From Forficula auricularia (lineage: Eukaryota > Arthropoda > Insecta > Dermaptera > Forficulidae): 64,000 nucleotides of DNA. The stretch covers positions 14,294,096 to 14,358,095 of the forward strand of contig JALMQS010000225.1 in assembly GCA_024734495.1 (NCBI GenBank), written 5' to 3'. Each line of letters opens with the position of its first letter. The first letter of the stretch is position 1. Made by a program: the position numbers and the translations under genes. This document shows positions 1-12,384 of the stretch, in pieces. The notes beneath the pieces were generated by a model, which ran no database searches, had not been told where the DNA came from, and worked only from the letters and a program-made list of their open reading frames with translations.

Positions 1-2384
1 TCTCACTTATTTTTTTTATTTTTTATTCTTGTCCAATAAATTGATTAGTATGACAAAATGATAGTGAAAAACACCGGTTTATGCTTTGATCATGACAACG
101 CCTAAAAATCTCAATAAAATCATTCAAAAAAAAAAAATCTAGAATTTTTTAGCAGGAAATTTTCTAGAGCTATATAGCCCAAAATGAAATCAATTTTCTG
201 CATTGAAACAATAATGCATTGAGTCAATAATAGATCAGCCCTGATGGCAGGCGAAGTATATTAGCGAACTATACTAATTGGAGCAAAGTGTGAAAACGTT
301 TTCAAAACTAGTTAGTTTGAAAATAAATAAATAAAAATATTTCAGGGATTTTTAACGATAAATATAAGCAGAAAAAAATCGAGTGAATCCAATAAAGTTT
401 GATCACTTTTAAGCCCAAATTTGCATTTTTAAATGCTCATATTAAAATCAGTTGTTAATTTAGGAAGAGAAATATAATTTTTTTTTTATTAAGAAGAACA
501 TATAATTGTTAATTTATTCTTTAAAAAGTTATAAACTCTGGTGCACAGTACAAAATACCATTTTAATTTTATCCACGTAATCTTAAGCCGTGACTTTCTA
601 TATATTTGCTAATATGTATAATAAATACCGCCGACCTTTACATTAACATTCGATTAGTTTAAATAAGAATTTTATGCTAGAAATTCAAGAGCAGGATTCA
701 TACAAGTGTAGATTGAATAGAAATCTCGATATTAAATGTATTCTTAAGCAAGAACAAAAAAAGAGGAGGGGGAAGTACCTTAGAGTACAGAGAGAGCTAG
801 GTAATCGGATAGGAATCCCTTTTGAATGAAAATAGTTGGAATGCAGCCCAAGAGCGGGTTTTTGTCCCGGTGTAATTCCAGTCGTAAGTGAGGGAATGTA
901 ATGTAATGTCACCTGCCTTGAGGAATCATTCAGGAAGCGTTTTGAAGCGCAGTTGAAGAGGACGAGCGAGCATTTCGAATATGAAAGCCTCGTTAAATTT
1001 CCAATTGGATATCCGAATAGGAAGAATATTGGTGGCTGGTTGGTTGGTCCTCATTGGATTCTTTAAGGACAGGCCAACCATGTTCGCTCAAGTTAACAAC
1101 CAACCAACCCTGTCGCCATCTCTGCTCCCCCGAAAGAGAAATCATTAAAATGGTTATCCACAAATCAAGCAAGAATTTTATAATATTGATCAAATCAATT
1201 TCTTGAGTTTCCTTAATACTTTACACCCTTGACGTCAGGGTTAATGACATTTTTTCATAATCCAAAAAACATAAAAAAATATCCACTATTCATATGAATA
1301 TTTAAATAGAATAAAGGTATAATTAAGAGTAGTAAATAATACCTAATAAAAAAAATAGATATTGCTAGTATGTGTAAAAATCCATATTATTACGTCACAT
1401 GTCAAGGGATGAATAGGGGGTGTTAAAAAGTGTGACAAATTGTGAAACAAGCGGATAAGGAGGTTTTTCCTTTGGTAATATCTCAATTGCTCAAAATTAT
1501 AGACCTGTTTGAAACTTATTATTCGTTTGAACTCAAAAAGAAACTCAGTACATTTGTATTTGTAGCGTACTGTGTAATGCAAATTTATGTGAAATGACAT
1601 TCTTTTGTTGTATATAATGGTTTAAGGATTGTTTATTACATGTAGCTATAGGTATTAATTTATGATGGAGCAATAACTATAACTCACGGTAAACCCTTTT
1701 ATTTCAGAAATTAGTATATTCAAGGTATGGACTGGGGTCGAGGGATATTGAATTTTTTAAGTTTGTATGAACCAAGAAAGATGGAAGCAGATATACCTAC
1801 TGGAGAATTATTTTAGACTGGAAAACTTATTAAAATGTCCTAGAAGCCTCTGTTTCTGAAAGGTTTTTTAAGAGATTCATTTAATAATGATTATCTTGTC
1901 AAATCATTTGAAAACTGGTTTAGAATTAAAGGCCCAAACGTTATGAAATTTTTTTTAACAAATAACGCCATGAAAAAATCGAATTGTTATACTATATGTA
2001 GTATAGCTCAAGAACGTTTGTATAACCACATTTGGTACAATTTAACTAAAAACTGTTAGCTGATAAATCACCAAAATCTGAGCCTTGAAAGTGTTTAGAC
2101 TTTTTTGCCAATTTTGGTATTACTTTTGAAGTTTAGCCTTTAAACTAGGTTCGAATCAAATATAGTGGAAAGCAGAGGCCTTTGTTTTGTCAGCCTCTAA
2201 ATTTTGAAAGGCTTTAGAAGATCGGTTAATCGTAAATAAAATAATAATAATTATTATTATTTTTTAATCAGGAGTTATACCAAAAAGGGAAACTCCTAAA
2301 GTTCCAGTGTGGAAAAAAGAGAAGAGGAAAACTTCAGGGGTTTGGTCGGTAAAATATCTGATAATTATTGTATAGGTATAAATG
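1..2384. other. AT-rich sequence, no gene recognised
   Basis: No coding exon, RNA gene or complete mobile element could be supported. Short open frames here have no recognisable protein content and no splice context. A small imperfect inverted repeat of GGTTGG-type sequence lies at about 1033-1109. Confidence 0.5.
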
Positions 2385-2546
2385 AGGGGTGAACCGCGAT
2401 TGAAATTAGGTGTACACCGTCTTTGGAATTATGTGGAATTATTATGGAATTCATTAGATAATGCCCCTTCACCTATTGTCTTCTACTTGGAAATGAAAGT
2501 GGAAGTGGAAGTAGGTGTACACGATATTAGGTCGCGGTTCACCCCT
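2385..2546. mobile_element. MITE with AGGGGTGAACCGCGA termini
   Basis: Both ends carry the same 15-base inverted repeat (AGGGGTGAACCGCGA at 2385-2399, its complement at 2532-2546), followed inward by a second shared block containing GGTGTACAC. No coding capacity. A related half element starts near 14,393. The class is not resolved because no clear target duplication is visible. Confidence 0.7.
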
Positions 2547-3835
2547 AGGGTATAAATATAGGTCCCAAAAATAATTTTAATTTAGAGATTTACAAAGGCT
2601 TTAAATATATATCAAAGATAAATAATTAAACTCAAGGATTTTAAAAGTTAGCTCGAAGAATGTGATTACTTTTTAATTAGAAAATTGATTGAATATTCTA
2701 TTTAGAGACATTGAACGTAGAGTATCAAATACAGCAAGTGAAGAAATCTAATCTAAAAAATCAATTTGTAGATTTTTTATTTTTAAAATATATTTTCAAA
2801 TGTAGTGTATCAATTAGGGTCTATTAATCGAAACCTGGGACAAAATACATAGATATAAATTCTCGAAAAGTCTAATTTATTGTTGTTTTATTCAACGTAG
2901 AGGTGAACAACAAATTATGAATATAGATGTCAGGTGTCGGGTTCAATCTGAATACAAAGTAAGCAACAAAAGCGCCTATTTTGGGATGTGAAGGTCAACT
3001 ACCCCTTTTTCTGAGCTGACAAACCAAAGTGTTGGAATTTCAAAAAAGATAGAAATGAATCAAGACCTCTTGGCTTGGCTGGTCATAATTTATCATCTCA
3101 TGACGCTTTTTCGGAAATATTCTCTTTTGTTTTCATCCTGGACAGGCAGAATGAAATACACAAACCAACACGGCAGAACTGAATTTATTAAATATTTAAT
3201 TGTAGAATATGTTGAATAAAAGCTACAACTAATAAGTAGACGCGTAGAAAATGAATTAATTAACGAATGAAAAGAACATATAAGACATACTTTTTGACTG
3301 TAAATAACAAGTAACGAATTTCATAAATATGTAGATGCAAAAAACAGGTTTAGCCAAGATATTTATCATTAAAATTTAAAACATTTTAACTAAATTAAAA
3401 AGAAAGAGTGAAAACTCGGTACGCTTTTCACAAATTTTACAGATTTGACATTTTTTTCAGCGAACGGTTGGATCTAGAAAGTAAATACTTGGAACAGAGG
3501 TGCAGTTTATTTAGAATAATATTTTTTTCTCAGACCAAGACAATTTCTAGAGTTTGTTCGAAATAGAACTTCAATTTTAGAAAGATAGGGAGAGGAATAA
3601 TATAGACAGCGAAGTACATAGTTATAATTCAAAAAGGCTAAGTAATTAAGTCGTTAACTAAAAACGACAATTATGTAGTAATAATTTTTAATTACTATTA
3701 ACTGAACAACTTATTACCAAGGTATTAATATTTCTCAGAAGCATCGACTTTCTTTAAGATTATTAGTCTTCCAGGGGGTCTTAATATTAAATTCAGACAT
3801 TTTCTTATGCATAAGAAAAATTTGTTCATTGGCCT
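2547..3835. other. AT-rich sequence, no gene recognised
   Basis: Nothing coding is supported. The stretch 3416-3530 resembles the edge of the R1 dispersed repeat (CTCGGTACG-type motif) but is too diverged to delimit. Confidence 0.4.
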
Positions 3836-4530
3836 TAAAAATGTCTGAAACGAGGAGAAAAATATTTTTCTACTAAGGTATTTTTTGTCTTTCTATGTGT
3901 CTGGATTCCGATACTCAGGAATTTCAAAAAAGTTCGTTTTTATGCCAAAATGTTTGTATTTACAATGCGGAAATTAATTACATTTTGGATATCTGATTCA
4001 AAAATACAAAAAACATTTTTTGAATGATATCTTATTGAGATTTTAAGGCGATGTTATAATATAAGCTTAAACAACACTATATATAGAAATATATACAATA
4101 ACAATATATATTTAAGTTTGTTATTAATTACCATGGCGCCTATAGCGTAGACTCTTAAGAAAGTTTACACGTTTTTTATTATTTAATAAAAATATGAGGA
4201 TGATCGAATTTTTCATTTGAATCTGATCGAGGAAAATGACTAAAAAGGCCGATGATAGAATAATCTCTCTTCATTTAGATTTAGGACAAACAAGTCCAGA
4301 CCTGTTTCAGATATTCAAGATTAATTTCTATTATTCTAAAAATGGCCTTGTGCCTTTTGCACTTGGACCAAAACGATACTCGTTATAAAGAGAGAGAATT
4401 TTCAATTGGACTTGACTAAAAATCATGCAAAAATGTAAAATTACTTACTGCTGCTCTAACTGTCGAGGGTATCGAGTGTTGAAAAAGTTTTTACTTTTTC
4501 CTCTATTTCTTTGTTATTTTTAATGGCATT
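3836..4530 (+). repeat. Dispersed repeat R1, copy 1
   Basis: A diverged copy of a repeat also found at 10,548-10,790, 24,340-24,980, 56,200-56,560 and, inverted, about 50,700-50,890. Shared landmarks in order are AATGTCTGAAACG, a GTGTCTGGATTCCGATAC block, AAAATGTTTGTATTT, and farther on a GATAGAAT..ATCTCTCTT block. The end carries a short palindrome around GAAAAAGT..ACTTTTTC. No open frame is conserved between copies, so it looks like a non-autonomous or decayed element of unknown class. Confidence 0.6.
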
Positions 4531-5465
4531 GAAAAATTCACATTAGTTCACAATTAGCTTACTCTATATTTTTTGCAAATAACCGGGACAAAATGACAAA
4601 CTAGACACCTGAATTATACCTTCCAACTGAGAAGAATAGTAAGAGTAAAAAAATTTACATATGTGCCAAATTACAGCTCAATTTCAACCGTTCGATAGTT
4701 TACTATAATATTATGTTATGCGCCTGTGATATGAAAGTGGTCTAAATCTATGATTGTTAGTGTTTTTTTAATTTTCTACTAAAAACATTCCATTGAATTA
4801 TTTTGATCAAATATTCTTGGATCTTTTAGTTTTACAGATGAGTAAAAAAGTTAAAATCTTCGATGCCAGCCCGGATTTGAGCCCGTGGTTTTTCAAGGAC
4901 AATTTTTTCAAACAAAAACAGGTTTCTTTTATTAAAACGCAAACACACACACACACAGATAATTACATATTTAATATTATGTTCTACATAAAAAATCTCA
5001 GTTTTGATTTTTTTTTAAGTTCGGATTGTGTAAGGTGTGCACTGTGCAGGGTACGAGTGAATCGTGTAAAGATAGACTTTTGTACTAAGGTTATTTAAGA
5101 ATAAAAATAGCTCATTAAATGAAAAGATTCATTAAGGAACGAGAGACGGCTTCTTTTCAAGTATTCCTCAATATAGGTATTTCGTGTTCTGATTGATCTA
5201 ATTTCAAACATCTATATAAATATAAGGAAATGTGAAAGCGTATATCCAGAACTTGTACCTACTAATCATTTACATTAGTAATGAGAATGAAGATGTAATG
5301 AGAAAAACGACCAATTAAAATAAATAAAATAATAATTAAAGAAATCAACTTTGGTGTATACATCATACAACTTTCCCTTACCTCATACGCTTTTATTAGA
5401 AATCAAAATTTTATCAACTTTTTAAATGAAAAATCAAAAGGCAATATTCTAAACATTACAATATG
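4531..5465. other. AT-rich sequence, no gene recognised
   Basis: No supported gene. A short (CA)n run lies at about 4941-4958. Confidence 0.4.
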
Positions 5466-5970
5466 TAGAGTTTCGCACGAGACGAGACTTGGTCTCGTTT
5501 CTACGAGACGAGACCGAGACGAGACCGAGACGAGGCCGAGACGAGACCGAGACGAGACCGAGACGAGACCGAGACGATACTGCCTTAACGAAAACGAGAC
5601 GATACCGCGAGAGTCTCGTGGTCTCGTAACCATTTTTTGTGTGGTTAAATAGAATATTGTAATGAATAAATTAAAATACCTAATATAATTTAAATAAATA
5701 TCGTTTTACCTTACTTTTTAATTAGTTCAATAATAAATATCGTGTGAAATATTTCTTCGTAAGAGAAAAATTTAATTTCAGTTATTTAATTTTTTATATT
5801 TTTACTATCCCATAAAAAAATAAGAATGTTACGATACTTGGCGAGACCAAAAGAGACCAAACGAGACTAGCCCTGACGAGAGGAGACCGAGACCGAGACG
5901 ATACTGTCTTTTTTGACAATTTTCGAGACGATATTTTCTCAAATCTCGTCTCGTCTCGTGTGAAGCTCTA
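5466..5970. mobile_element. hAT-like non-autonomous element with GAGACC repeats
   Basis: The element starts TAGAGTTTCGCACGAGACG and ends with the near complement ending in GAAGCTCTA. It is flanked by an 8-bp duplication, ACAATATG (5458-5465) and ACAATATA (5971-5978), 7 of 8 matching. An 8-bp duplication and TAG..CTA ends are typical of the hAT superfamily. Inside, the hexamer GAGACC/GAGACG is repeated many times next to both ends (about 5500-5625 and 5880-5960). There is no transposase. Confidence 0.8.
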
Positions 5971-7220
5971 ACAATATACTGTTCCATTCGATGATTCAAT
6001 GCAACTATTAACCAATTCAAACTATACTAAAGAATTCCAATCGAAACATATTTTCGAAATGATTGGATTAAATCGATTATTTTTTATGAGAAATTTGCAT
6101 TTCTTCCTTTACATATCGCATTCAAGAATATTATATTAAAGTTGAAATTAAATTGGCATGAAAGAAAAACAAGCTTTATTTTTTAAGCTAACGTTTCGGT
6201 ATCTCTATTTAAAATTAAATTATAATAAAGCAGATAGCCGGCAAAATAATTAGTTTTAATCATTATATCAAAACGTATGAATGTATCATATATTACATTT
6301 AATTTGAAATATATTTACATGATTTGATTTTCAAAAATACATCGTTGATGGAAAAATAATTGAATCAATAACATTTAAAAGATTCTTCTAGAATAATTCA
6401 ATACACTTATTTTATTTTATATAAAAAAATTCTTCGAAAATTAGTATGAAAACAATAAAAAACACCATTATCAAATTTTAGATACGAAAAGACACTTCCC
6501 CGCATTTTTTAATATACTCTAATATGATATTATATAGAAAGTTTATTAAATAATTTGATCTTATTTTAATTCGCTTTATTCTGATTATGATTGCTTTTAG
6601 AAAATTACTTTTTTTATGTAAAGACTAAGTAGGTATAGTGGATTATAAAATCAATTTTTTTAATACATTAATTCGAGATGAGTAGAAGAAAGTATGCCCT
6701 TTTTATTATAATTATTAATTTATCCCATCAGTAGGAAAAGAAAATCGAAAAACCCATAAATAATTCATACTACACATAGTATCAGGCAAGGGTATTGAAA
6801 TCCATTCACAAAAAATTAATTATTATTTCGATCTGTGCTATATGTTCTATAAGAGTTATTTTAATTTGATTTTTTAAATCAAAAAAGAAGGTAATTAACT
6901 TGTCGAAATTAAAATTCATAGTCAGCGGTTTCGATTTCGTATTCAGTTGATCGCAATAATTAAAATATGAAAAAAATGTAATATAATTTTAGAGAAAAAT
7001 TCAAAGGTTTATTATACATCCTATATTGAAAAAAATGATAATATTTCATAAAATTGCATATGTATAAATACTTATTCTTATTATATTCCAGTAGTGCGAT
7101 GAACGATAAATGAATAAATACGGGGAAATTCAAAAATAATTTAAAATCTAAAATTTTCAAACAAAAATATTAGAAAGCTATTTGGCCTAGAAGAGTTCCC
7201 ATATTTAAAAGGAGAGATAT
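5971..7220. other. AT-rich sequence, no gene recognised
   Basis: No exon, RNA gene or bounded repeat could be supported. Confidence 0.4.
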
Positions 7221-7273
7221 GACGTAGCCTCCTGGCCAGCAAGATGCCCGCTAAAGGCGGGCTTCGCAGCTGG
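7221..7273 (+). mobile_element. Helitron-like 3' end
   Basis: TGGCCAGCAAGA is followed by a GC hairpin (GCCCGC..GCGGGC, about 7245-7261), then about eight bases and CTGG followed by T. A hairpin shortly before a CTRR end inserted before T is the diagnostic 3' structure of Helitrons. Near-identical termini occur at 44,390-44,431 and, inverted, at 22,714-22,760. The 5' end was not located. Confidence 0.65.
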
Positions 7274-7399
7274 TATTGCCTATATTCTTTAGAAAACTTT
7301 TGAAAATAAGTCAATAAAGTTTTTTTTTTAATAAGTACTTTAAGAGTAATATCGTAATAAATAAACATAGAAACAAACTTTTCAAGTTGCTATGTTCCA

Positions 7400-7413
7400 C
7401 CCCCCCCCCCCCC
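7400..7413. repeat. Poly-C run
   Basis: Fourteen consecutive C, striking in such AT-rich sequence. Its length may be unreliable in assembly. Confidence 0.9.
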
Positions 7414-8306
7414 TTAAGAAATTTCCTCCCCATGAACCTTCTGCAGATCTAAATGATTTACAACATTTCAATCAAGTTTAAAATAGATTGAAATAGTGTA
7501 AAATAACTTATAATATCAGAGAGGGTTGTCAGTCATATAGACTTAGACGAGAGACTAGCACTCATTCTAATATAATAAATATATACTACTGACCTGTTAA
7601 TTGATAGAAAAAAGGTAAATCGTATCGCGAATTAATTCACTGCACATGAATAATTAATTTGGCCACCAGTACACTAGGACGCTTACCGCTTAACTAATTA
7701 GAGGCCGGGGCAGAGGCGCCCGGCTCCAACTTGTCCGGACTTGTATCAGAAGATGACGTCACAGCCCAATGCGCCTATTAGCGAATAATATAATACCTAT
7801 AGGAAAATATATTTAATTCCCTAACCCAGAGAGACATACTATGAGAGAGAAAGAGAGAGGGTGATAGTACATTCTCTCTCACTTGCACTCTCGCTCGCTA
7901 TGCTATTATTATTAATACATTATAATGTTAGAAAAAATTTCATCATAAATTAAGCCAAAAACTAGAATAAAAATTTTACAAAAAATTACTTATAAATCAT
8001 TAAGTAATTCGTTTTTTTATTATTTTTTTTTATAAATAATGATTAAATTGAAAGTTTTTTGCCGAGGGTAGCAGAATTTTTATAAATTGAAGGAGACAAT
8101 AAGAGTGTGTCTTCTGCTGGAATTATAAATTTTTAATTTATTTGTAACTAGACTATAGTTTCGAGAGCTTTGACCTCTTCATCACTCTATTAAAATTGAT
8201 TCACAGGAATTGATGTATGAAGAAGGCAAAGCTCTCAAATTTTACTTATGGAAAGTGGTGTAGGTTTTAGGTGAAACATGATGTTATTTAATAGAGATTA
8301 TTAGTC

Positions 8307-8434
8307 CATCATCAGGAGTTTACAAGTTAATACTAATCCATCATCAGGAGTTTACAAGTTAATACTAATCCATCATCAGGAGTTTACAAGTTAATACTAT
8401 AATATTAACTTGTAAACTCCTGATGATGGACTAA
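8307..8434. repeat. Three tandem units plus an inverted copy
   Basis: The unit TCCATCATCAGGAGTTTACA plus about 12 more bases is repeated three times at about 32-base spacing (8309-8398) and is then met by its complement (8402-8432). Read on the minus strand, each unit supplies stem I and the CTGATGATGGA box of the hammerhead-like motif, so these are truncated motif copies. Confidence 0.8.
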
Positions 8435-8456
8435 TGATCCGAAATATATTGAGTTT
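8414..8456 (+). other. Hammerhead-ribozyme-like motif
   Basis: In order: AAACTC, CTGATGA, an extra T, hairpin GGA..TCC, GAAA, TATATT, GAGTTT. AAACTC pairs perfectly with GAGTTT (stem I). The UH position is the last T before GAGTTT. The A+TATA+T segment between GAAA and that position is self-complementary, as in dimer-forming hammerheads. The order matches a type I hammerhead except for the extra base after CTGATGA. Confidence 0.55.
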
Positions 8457-8727
8457 GTATAAACCTCTTTGAGTTTTATTTCATTCACTGTGAAACTACA
8501 CACCCTTTACTCTATTAAATAAAGCTCTCAAAACTATAGTCTCGTTATAAATAAATTAAACATTTATAATTTCAGCAGAAGACAGACTGTTTTATTGTCT
8601 CATTCAATAATAATGATTTTTTCATAATAAATTGAGATTTAAGTTTTAGAAAAATGCATTGGGAGCCATTAGAAGAGCATAAAATTCTTGATTTTAGAAA
8701 ATATTAAAAAAAAAATCATAATTATAA

Positions 8728-9420
8728 TAAGCCGGTCAAGTGCGAGTCAGACTCGCAAAGCTAGGATTTCGTATCTTATATCTTTCAAAATATTTAAGAT
8801 AATGTGCTTTAGGTTTTCCGCAGTATTCATATTAGAGATTGAGCATAATTTCTCAGTCTTTATCAGGAAATTGATTCGCTTGGTCTATATTTCCATTCCC
8901 GTGAGTCTAAGTACCCGACTTAGGTCGACCTTCACCTATTAAGTTTCATAATTAAATTAATATTTTGATAATATAATGTATTAATAAACAAAACTTGATA
9001 GGGTCGACATCCAATTTCCATGCGCATAGCGATTTTTAATAATTTTATTTTATTATATAAATGTAGTTATCGAGTTTCCGGATAAATATATTACCAATCG
9101 AGAGTAAAATATGTATATAAAATGCCAAGTTGGGTAGTCATCTTTTTCCCCCGCAGTCCAGGTAGACAGGGTATCTACAGGTAACTTCGAATTAGTATTT
9201 TGTAGTTATAGAGTTTCCTTTATAGTTATATATGAAAATGTAGATAATTAAAAAAATAATAATAAATAAATCTAATAAAATAGCTATGCAATGAAATTGG
9301 ATGTCGACCCTATCAAGTTTTGTTTATTAATACATTATATTATCAAAATATTAATTTCATTAGGAAACTCGATAAGTGAAAGTCGGTAAGTCGGAATTTT
9401 GTACTATCTCGCTTTATCAA
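8728..9420. mobile_element. Non-autonomous element, GCCGGTCAAGTGCGAGTC type
   Basis: It starts with GCCGGTCAAGTGCGAGTCAG, a phrase I recognise from many arthropod non-coding transposons. Two long inverted blocks lie inside: one at about 8945-9025 containing CTTGATAGGGTCGACATCC, and its complement at about 9298-9365. Exact ends and class are uncertain. The open frame at 8688-8942 falls inside the repeat and is not a gene. Confidence 0.55.
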
Positions 9421-10497
9421 GAGAGCAATTTATTTTGTGATAGCTCTCTATTGGTTCGTTTAGAAATAATTTTTTAAACAAATGGGAGTAAATTGATTCT
9501 ATCATTCTCAATTTATCTCTTTTCTCTGAATGAAAAATTGTCAAGTTCACCCTTTGCCCCTAATTCAATTTCACAACCTAGTACTCTTCTTCCCAATACT
9601 TCGCCATCACTGATTACCTTTATATAATTAAAAACCCGCATTCAACTATTACAACTATTATGAACATTACTTACGTGATGTAAAATAAAAAGAAATTAAA
9701 TTAATGTGATGTGGTTAATGGCGAAGCATAGAGATGGAAGCTGGAGAAGTGGATTAGTTCGATTCCACCCTCGGAGAGAAAGAAAAGAATCTAGGGCGGC
9801 AGGACAAATGCATTAATAGCAGCAGCAACAAGCAAGCGTACAAGTAGAAGGAAATTGTCTCAAAAAAGGGTGCCATGTCGAAAACGGAAGAGAAAAGAAA
9901 AGAAAAAAAAAGAATATTGGCATGGAGGAAGAACAACGTTAACGTTTCCACCCCCCGAGGAAAAACTCGCACCATTCGGGAGAGATGCCAAGCGATGGCA
10001 AGCAACCCTTAAAAGGTATTCCAACCACTTCTTATTGAAATCAATAGACTTCAAACAGCCAGAGAGAAAAAGTTCTATCCCACCCACCCACCCTCAGTCT
10101 CTCTCTCTCTTAGTTCTATCCCACCCACCCTCAGTCTCTCTCTCTCTTTCGGGTCCTCTTCATTATCATTATTGTTCATCTCAACATAATAATATGGAAT
10201 ATTTTCAAAAGAGGGCGTAGAATATTCGGGAGTCATTATTTAATATTCTCTTGTGTTAGAGGGGATAATTGCCTCGTTTGCCCATTTACATCGATCGAAT
10301 GAATTCTTTTGAATAATTTCCCGAGAGCTTAATTGAACGATTAAATAAACTGCTGTCGGCACACCACACGACTTGCACTTTATTATACCTAAACCAACAT
10401 TCATTTTAAAGAAAAAAACATTCATTAAAACTTTTTAAATAGATAAATATAATTTTCTCTAAAATGAATTAAAAGACAATATTATTTTTGAAAGGAA
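9421..10497. other. Moderately GC-richer sequence with a 42-bp tandem duplication
   Basis: At 10,075-10,150 the segment TTCTATCCCACCCACC..CAGTCTCTCTCT is present twice in tandem, with a CCCACCCA run and CT dinucleotides. The open frames across 9754-10,220 on both strands overlap low-complexity sequence and match no family I know, so no gene is called. The purine-rich segment 9880-9915 is simple sequence. Confidence 0.4.
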
Positions 10498-10980
10498 CAT
10501 TACTCGGTACGCCCAGTATTGAATTTACTCCAAATTTTTCGTGCTGAAAAATGTCTGGAACGTGGAGAAAAAACTTTTTTATTTTATTCTGTCTGTCTAA
10601 ATATGTGTCTGGATTTCGACACCCACGATAGCTTAAGAACGAAAAGTCGTAGAAAGTAGTTCCTATGCTAAAATGTTTGTATTTTCAATCCGGAGAACTA
10701 ATTAAAATTTGGGCTTTTTAGCTTCAGATCTTTCGGTTAAAAAATGGAAATTATAAAAAAATATCATTTTTTGAGATTTTACTCTATTTCTATAGTATAA
10801 AATAATAAACAATCGAACAGGTGTGTCTTTAAGCGCTGGCCAATGCAAATTATAACAGTTATAATTCTGTACTTTCCTGAAGATGAGCTTACAGCTCGAA
10901 ATATATATATTGAAAAAATTTACATCTTTTATTTTTTTAATTTTAATGTGAAACAAGTGACCTAGAAATCTTAACTCATA
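10498..10980 (+). repeat. R1 copy 2 joined to a hammerhead-like element
   Basis: Positions 10,548-10,790 match R1 (AAAATGTCTGGAACG, GTGTCTGGATTTCGACAC, AAAATGTTTGTATTTTC). The following 10,855-10,975 matches, inverted, the segment at 61,265-61,385, including GTGAAACAAGTGACCTAG. That second element carries the hammerhead-like motif at 10,873-10,915. Confidence 0.6.
10873..10915 (+). other. Hammerhead-ribozyme-like motif
   Basis: Order: TTTC, CTGAAGA, an extra T, hairpin GAGCT-TAC-AGCTC, GAAA, an alternating AT tract, TT, GAAA. TTTC pairs with the final GAAA (stem I, 4 bp). The five-base-pair hairpin directly before GAAA is perfect. The AT tract is self-complementary, so it could pair between two RNA copies as stem III. 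Confidence 0.55.
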
Positions 10981-12384
10981 GTAAATGAATATTGCATATG
11001 ATATTTATTTACTTTTATCTTTATAATTTGTATCATAATTTCTTTCATGAAAAATGAAGTACCATACATTCCAGTGTAACTAAAATTCTATTGAATATAT
11101 TTGTCAATAACCTTAATTAAAATGAAGTTGAAGGTAAGCTCTTCGAAACTGTAGTTTCAAATAAATTAAACAGAAGACACAACATTCTTATAAATTTCAA
11201 AGTATATTACTGTTTTGGCTGAGCTCAAATTTCTATTAGGGTCTCTTTTAGAACAAAACCGCAAATTTATTAATACTAACTATAATTAATTTTGTCTTCA
11301 TATTAAGTATAAAATCGTTAATTAAAGGCTGAAATATGATGTACTTTTAGTCTTTCTAACGACACCTCAAAGAAAGATAAAATTTGATGATATATTTAAA
11401 ATTATAGTACAAATATAAGACTAGAATAATAATTGTTATAATTAACCTTTCAAAGTATTAGAGAGAGATTAATTGATCAGCAAACATTTTAATTTATAAT
11501 TATTGAGACATAAATTTTAATGATAAAAAAAATTTACGATATGTATGTATATTAGTCAATAAAGGGGGATCATGAAATATGGAAGTTATTTACCTAGTAT
11601 AGTTTTCAGTGATAAGAAATATTGTTTGATATTATAAAAAGAAATAGTATCTAATAAGTATCAACTTGTAATGTGGAAAGTCTTTCTTGGTTTGGTCAGT
11701 TTAATGAAATTATACAACGATTTAACTTGTATTTTGAAGGTCTGTTGCAGACTTCTGTGGTTTCATTCAAGTTCAACAACTTTGGAACAATCTGTACTCA
11801 ATTAGACAACTATTATTCTTGTTGAGATAATTCAATTCATTATTTTCATTCATTTGAAGTTCACTCAAAGTTTCTAAATATTGGAGTTTATTTCTGTTCG
11901 ATTCAATATATGTACTTTAGTATAAGTAAAACTAAGAATGGAATCTTATTTCTGCACAATCTAATCTTGTAATAATGTCGGAAGGTCAAATAAACATTCT
12001 ATAATACAAAATACACTATATTGTGTGAATATTTAATACGAGAATTCATATTTTATAAATGTTCAAAATTGGTGCAACTTAAGGCGCGATACTTTCAAAC
12101 AATAAACATTTGATAAAAACTTCAAAATATTCCCGATTTACTAATAAACTAATAGGGATAATTAATATCTTATAATAGTGCAAAATAAATGTGTTTACAA
12201 AAAAAATCAAGCAATGTTCGTTATCGAAAGATAACATTTTCAATTGAAAGTATTCAAGGATAAAAAAAATAACAGAAGACACAGTAGAAAATGAACAACA
12301 GATAAATTTATTTTGTCTGATTTCGTTCTGACAATACACTAATCTACACTTATAGCTGAAGTATACAAGTTCTAATAACACTAT
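10981..12384. other. AT-rich sequence, no gene recognised
   Basis: No exon or bounded element could be supported. The long open frame on the minus strand at 12,079-12,450 runs into the palindrome below and has no recognisable protein content. Confidence 0.4.

Larger units (their letters stand above)
8042..8618. mobile_element. Foldback element with hammerhead-like motifs
   Basis: The left arm (from about 8048, AAGTTTTTTGCCGAGGGTAG) contains GGAGACAATAAGAG, TCTTCTGCTGGAATTATAA and ACTATAGTTTCGAGAGC. The right arm ends with the complement of these at about 8518-8610. The same arms occur at 31,728-31,915 and 32,880-33,150. The centre holds a second family: a tandem array and an intact hammerhead-like unit (8414-8456). 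No protein is encoded. Confidence 0.75.

Noticed and set aside
9754..10220. Overlapping open frames on both strands
   Set aside because: They cross purine-rich and CT-rich simple sequence and a tandem duplication; no family resemblance.
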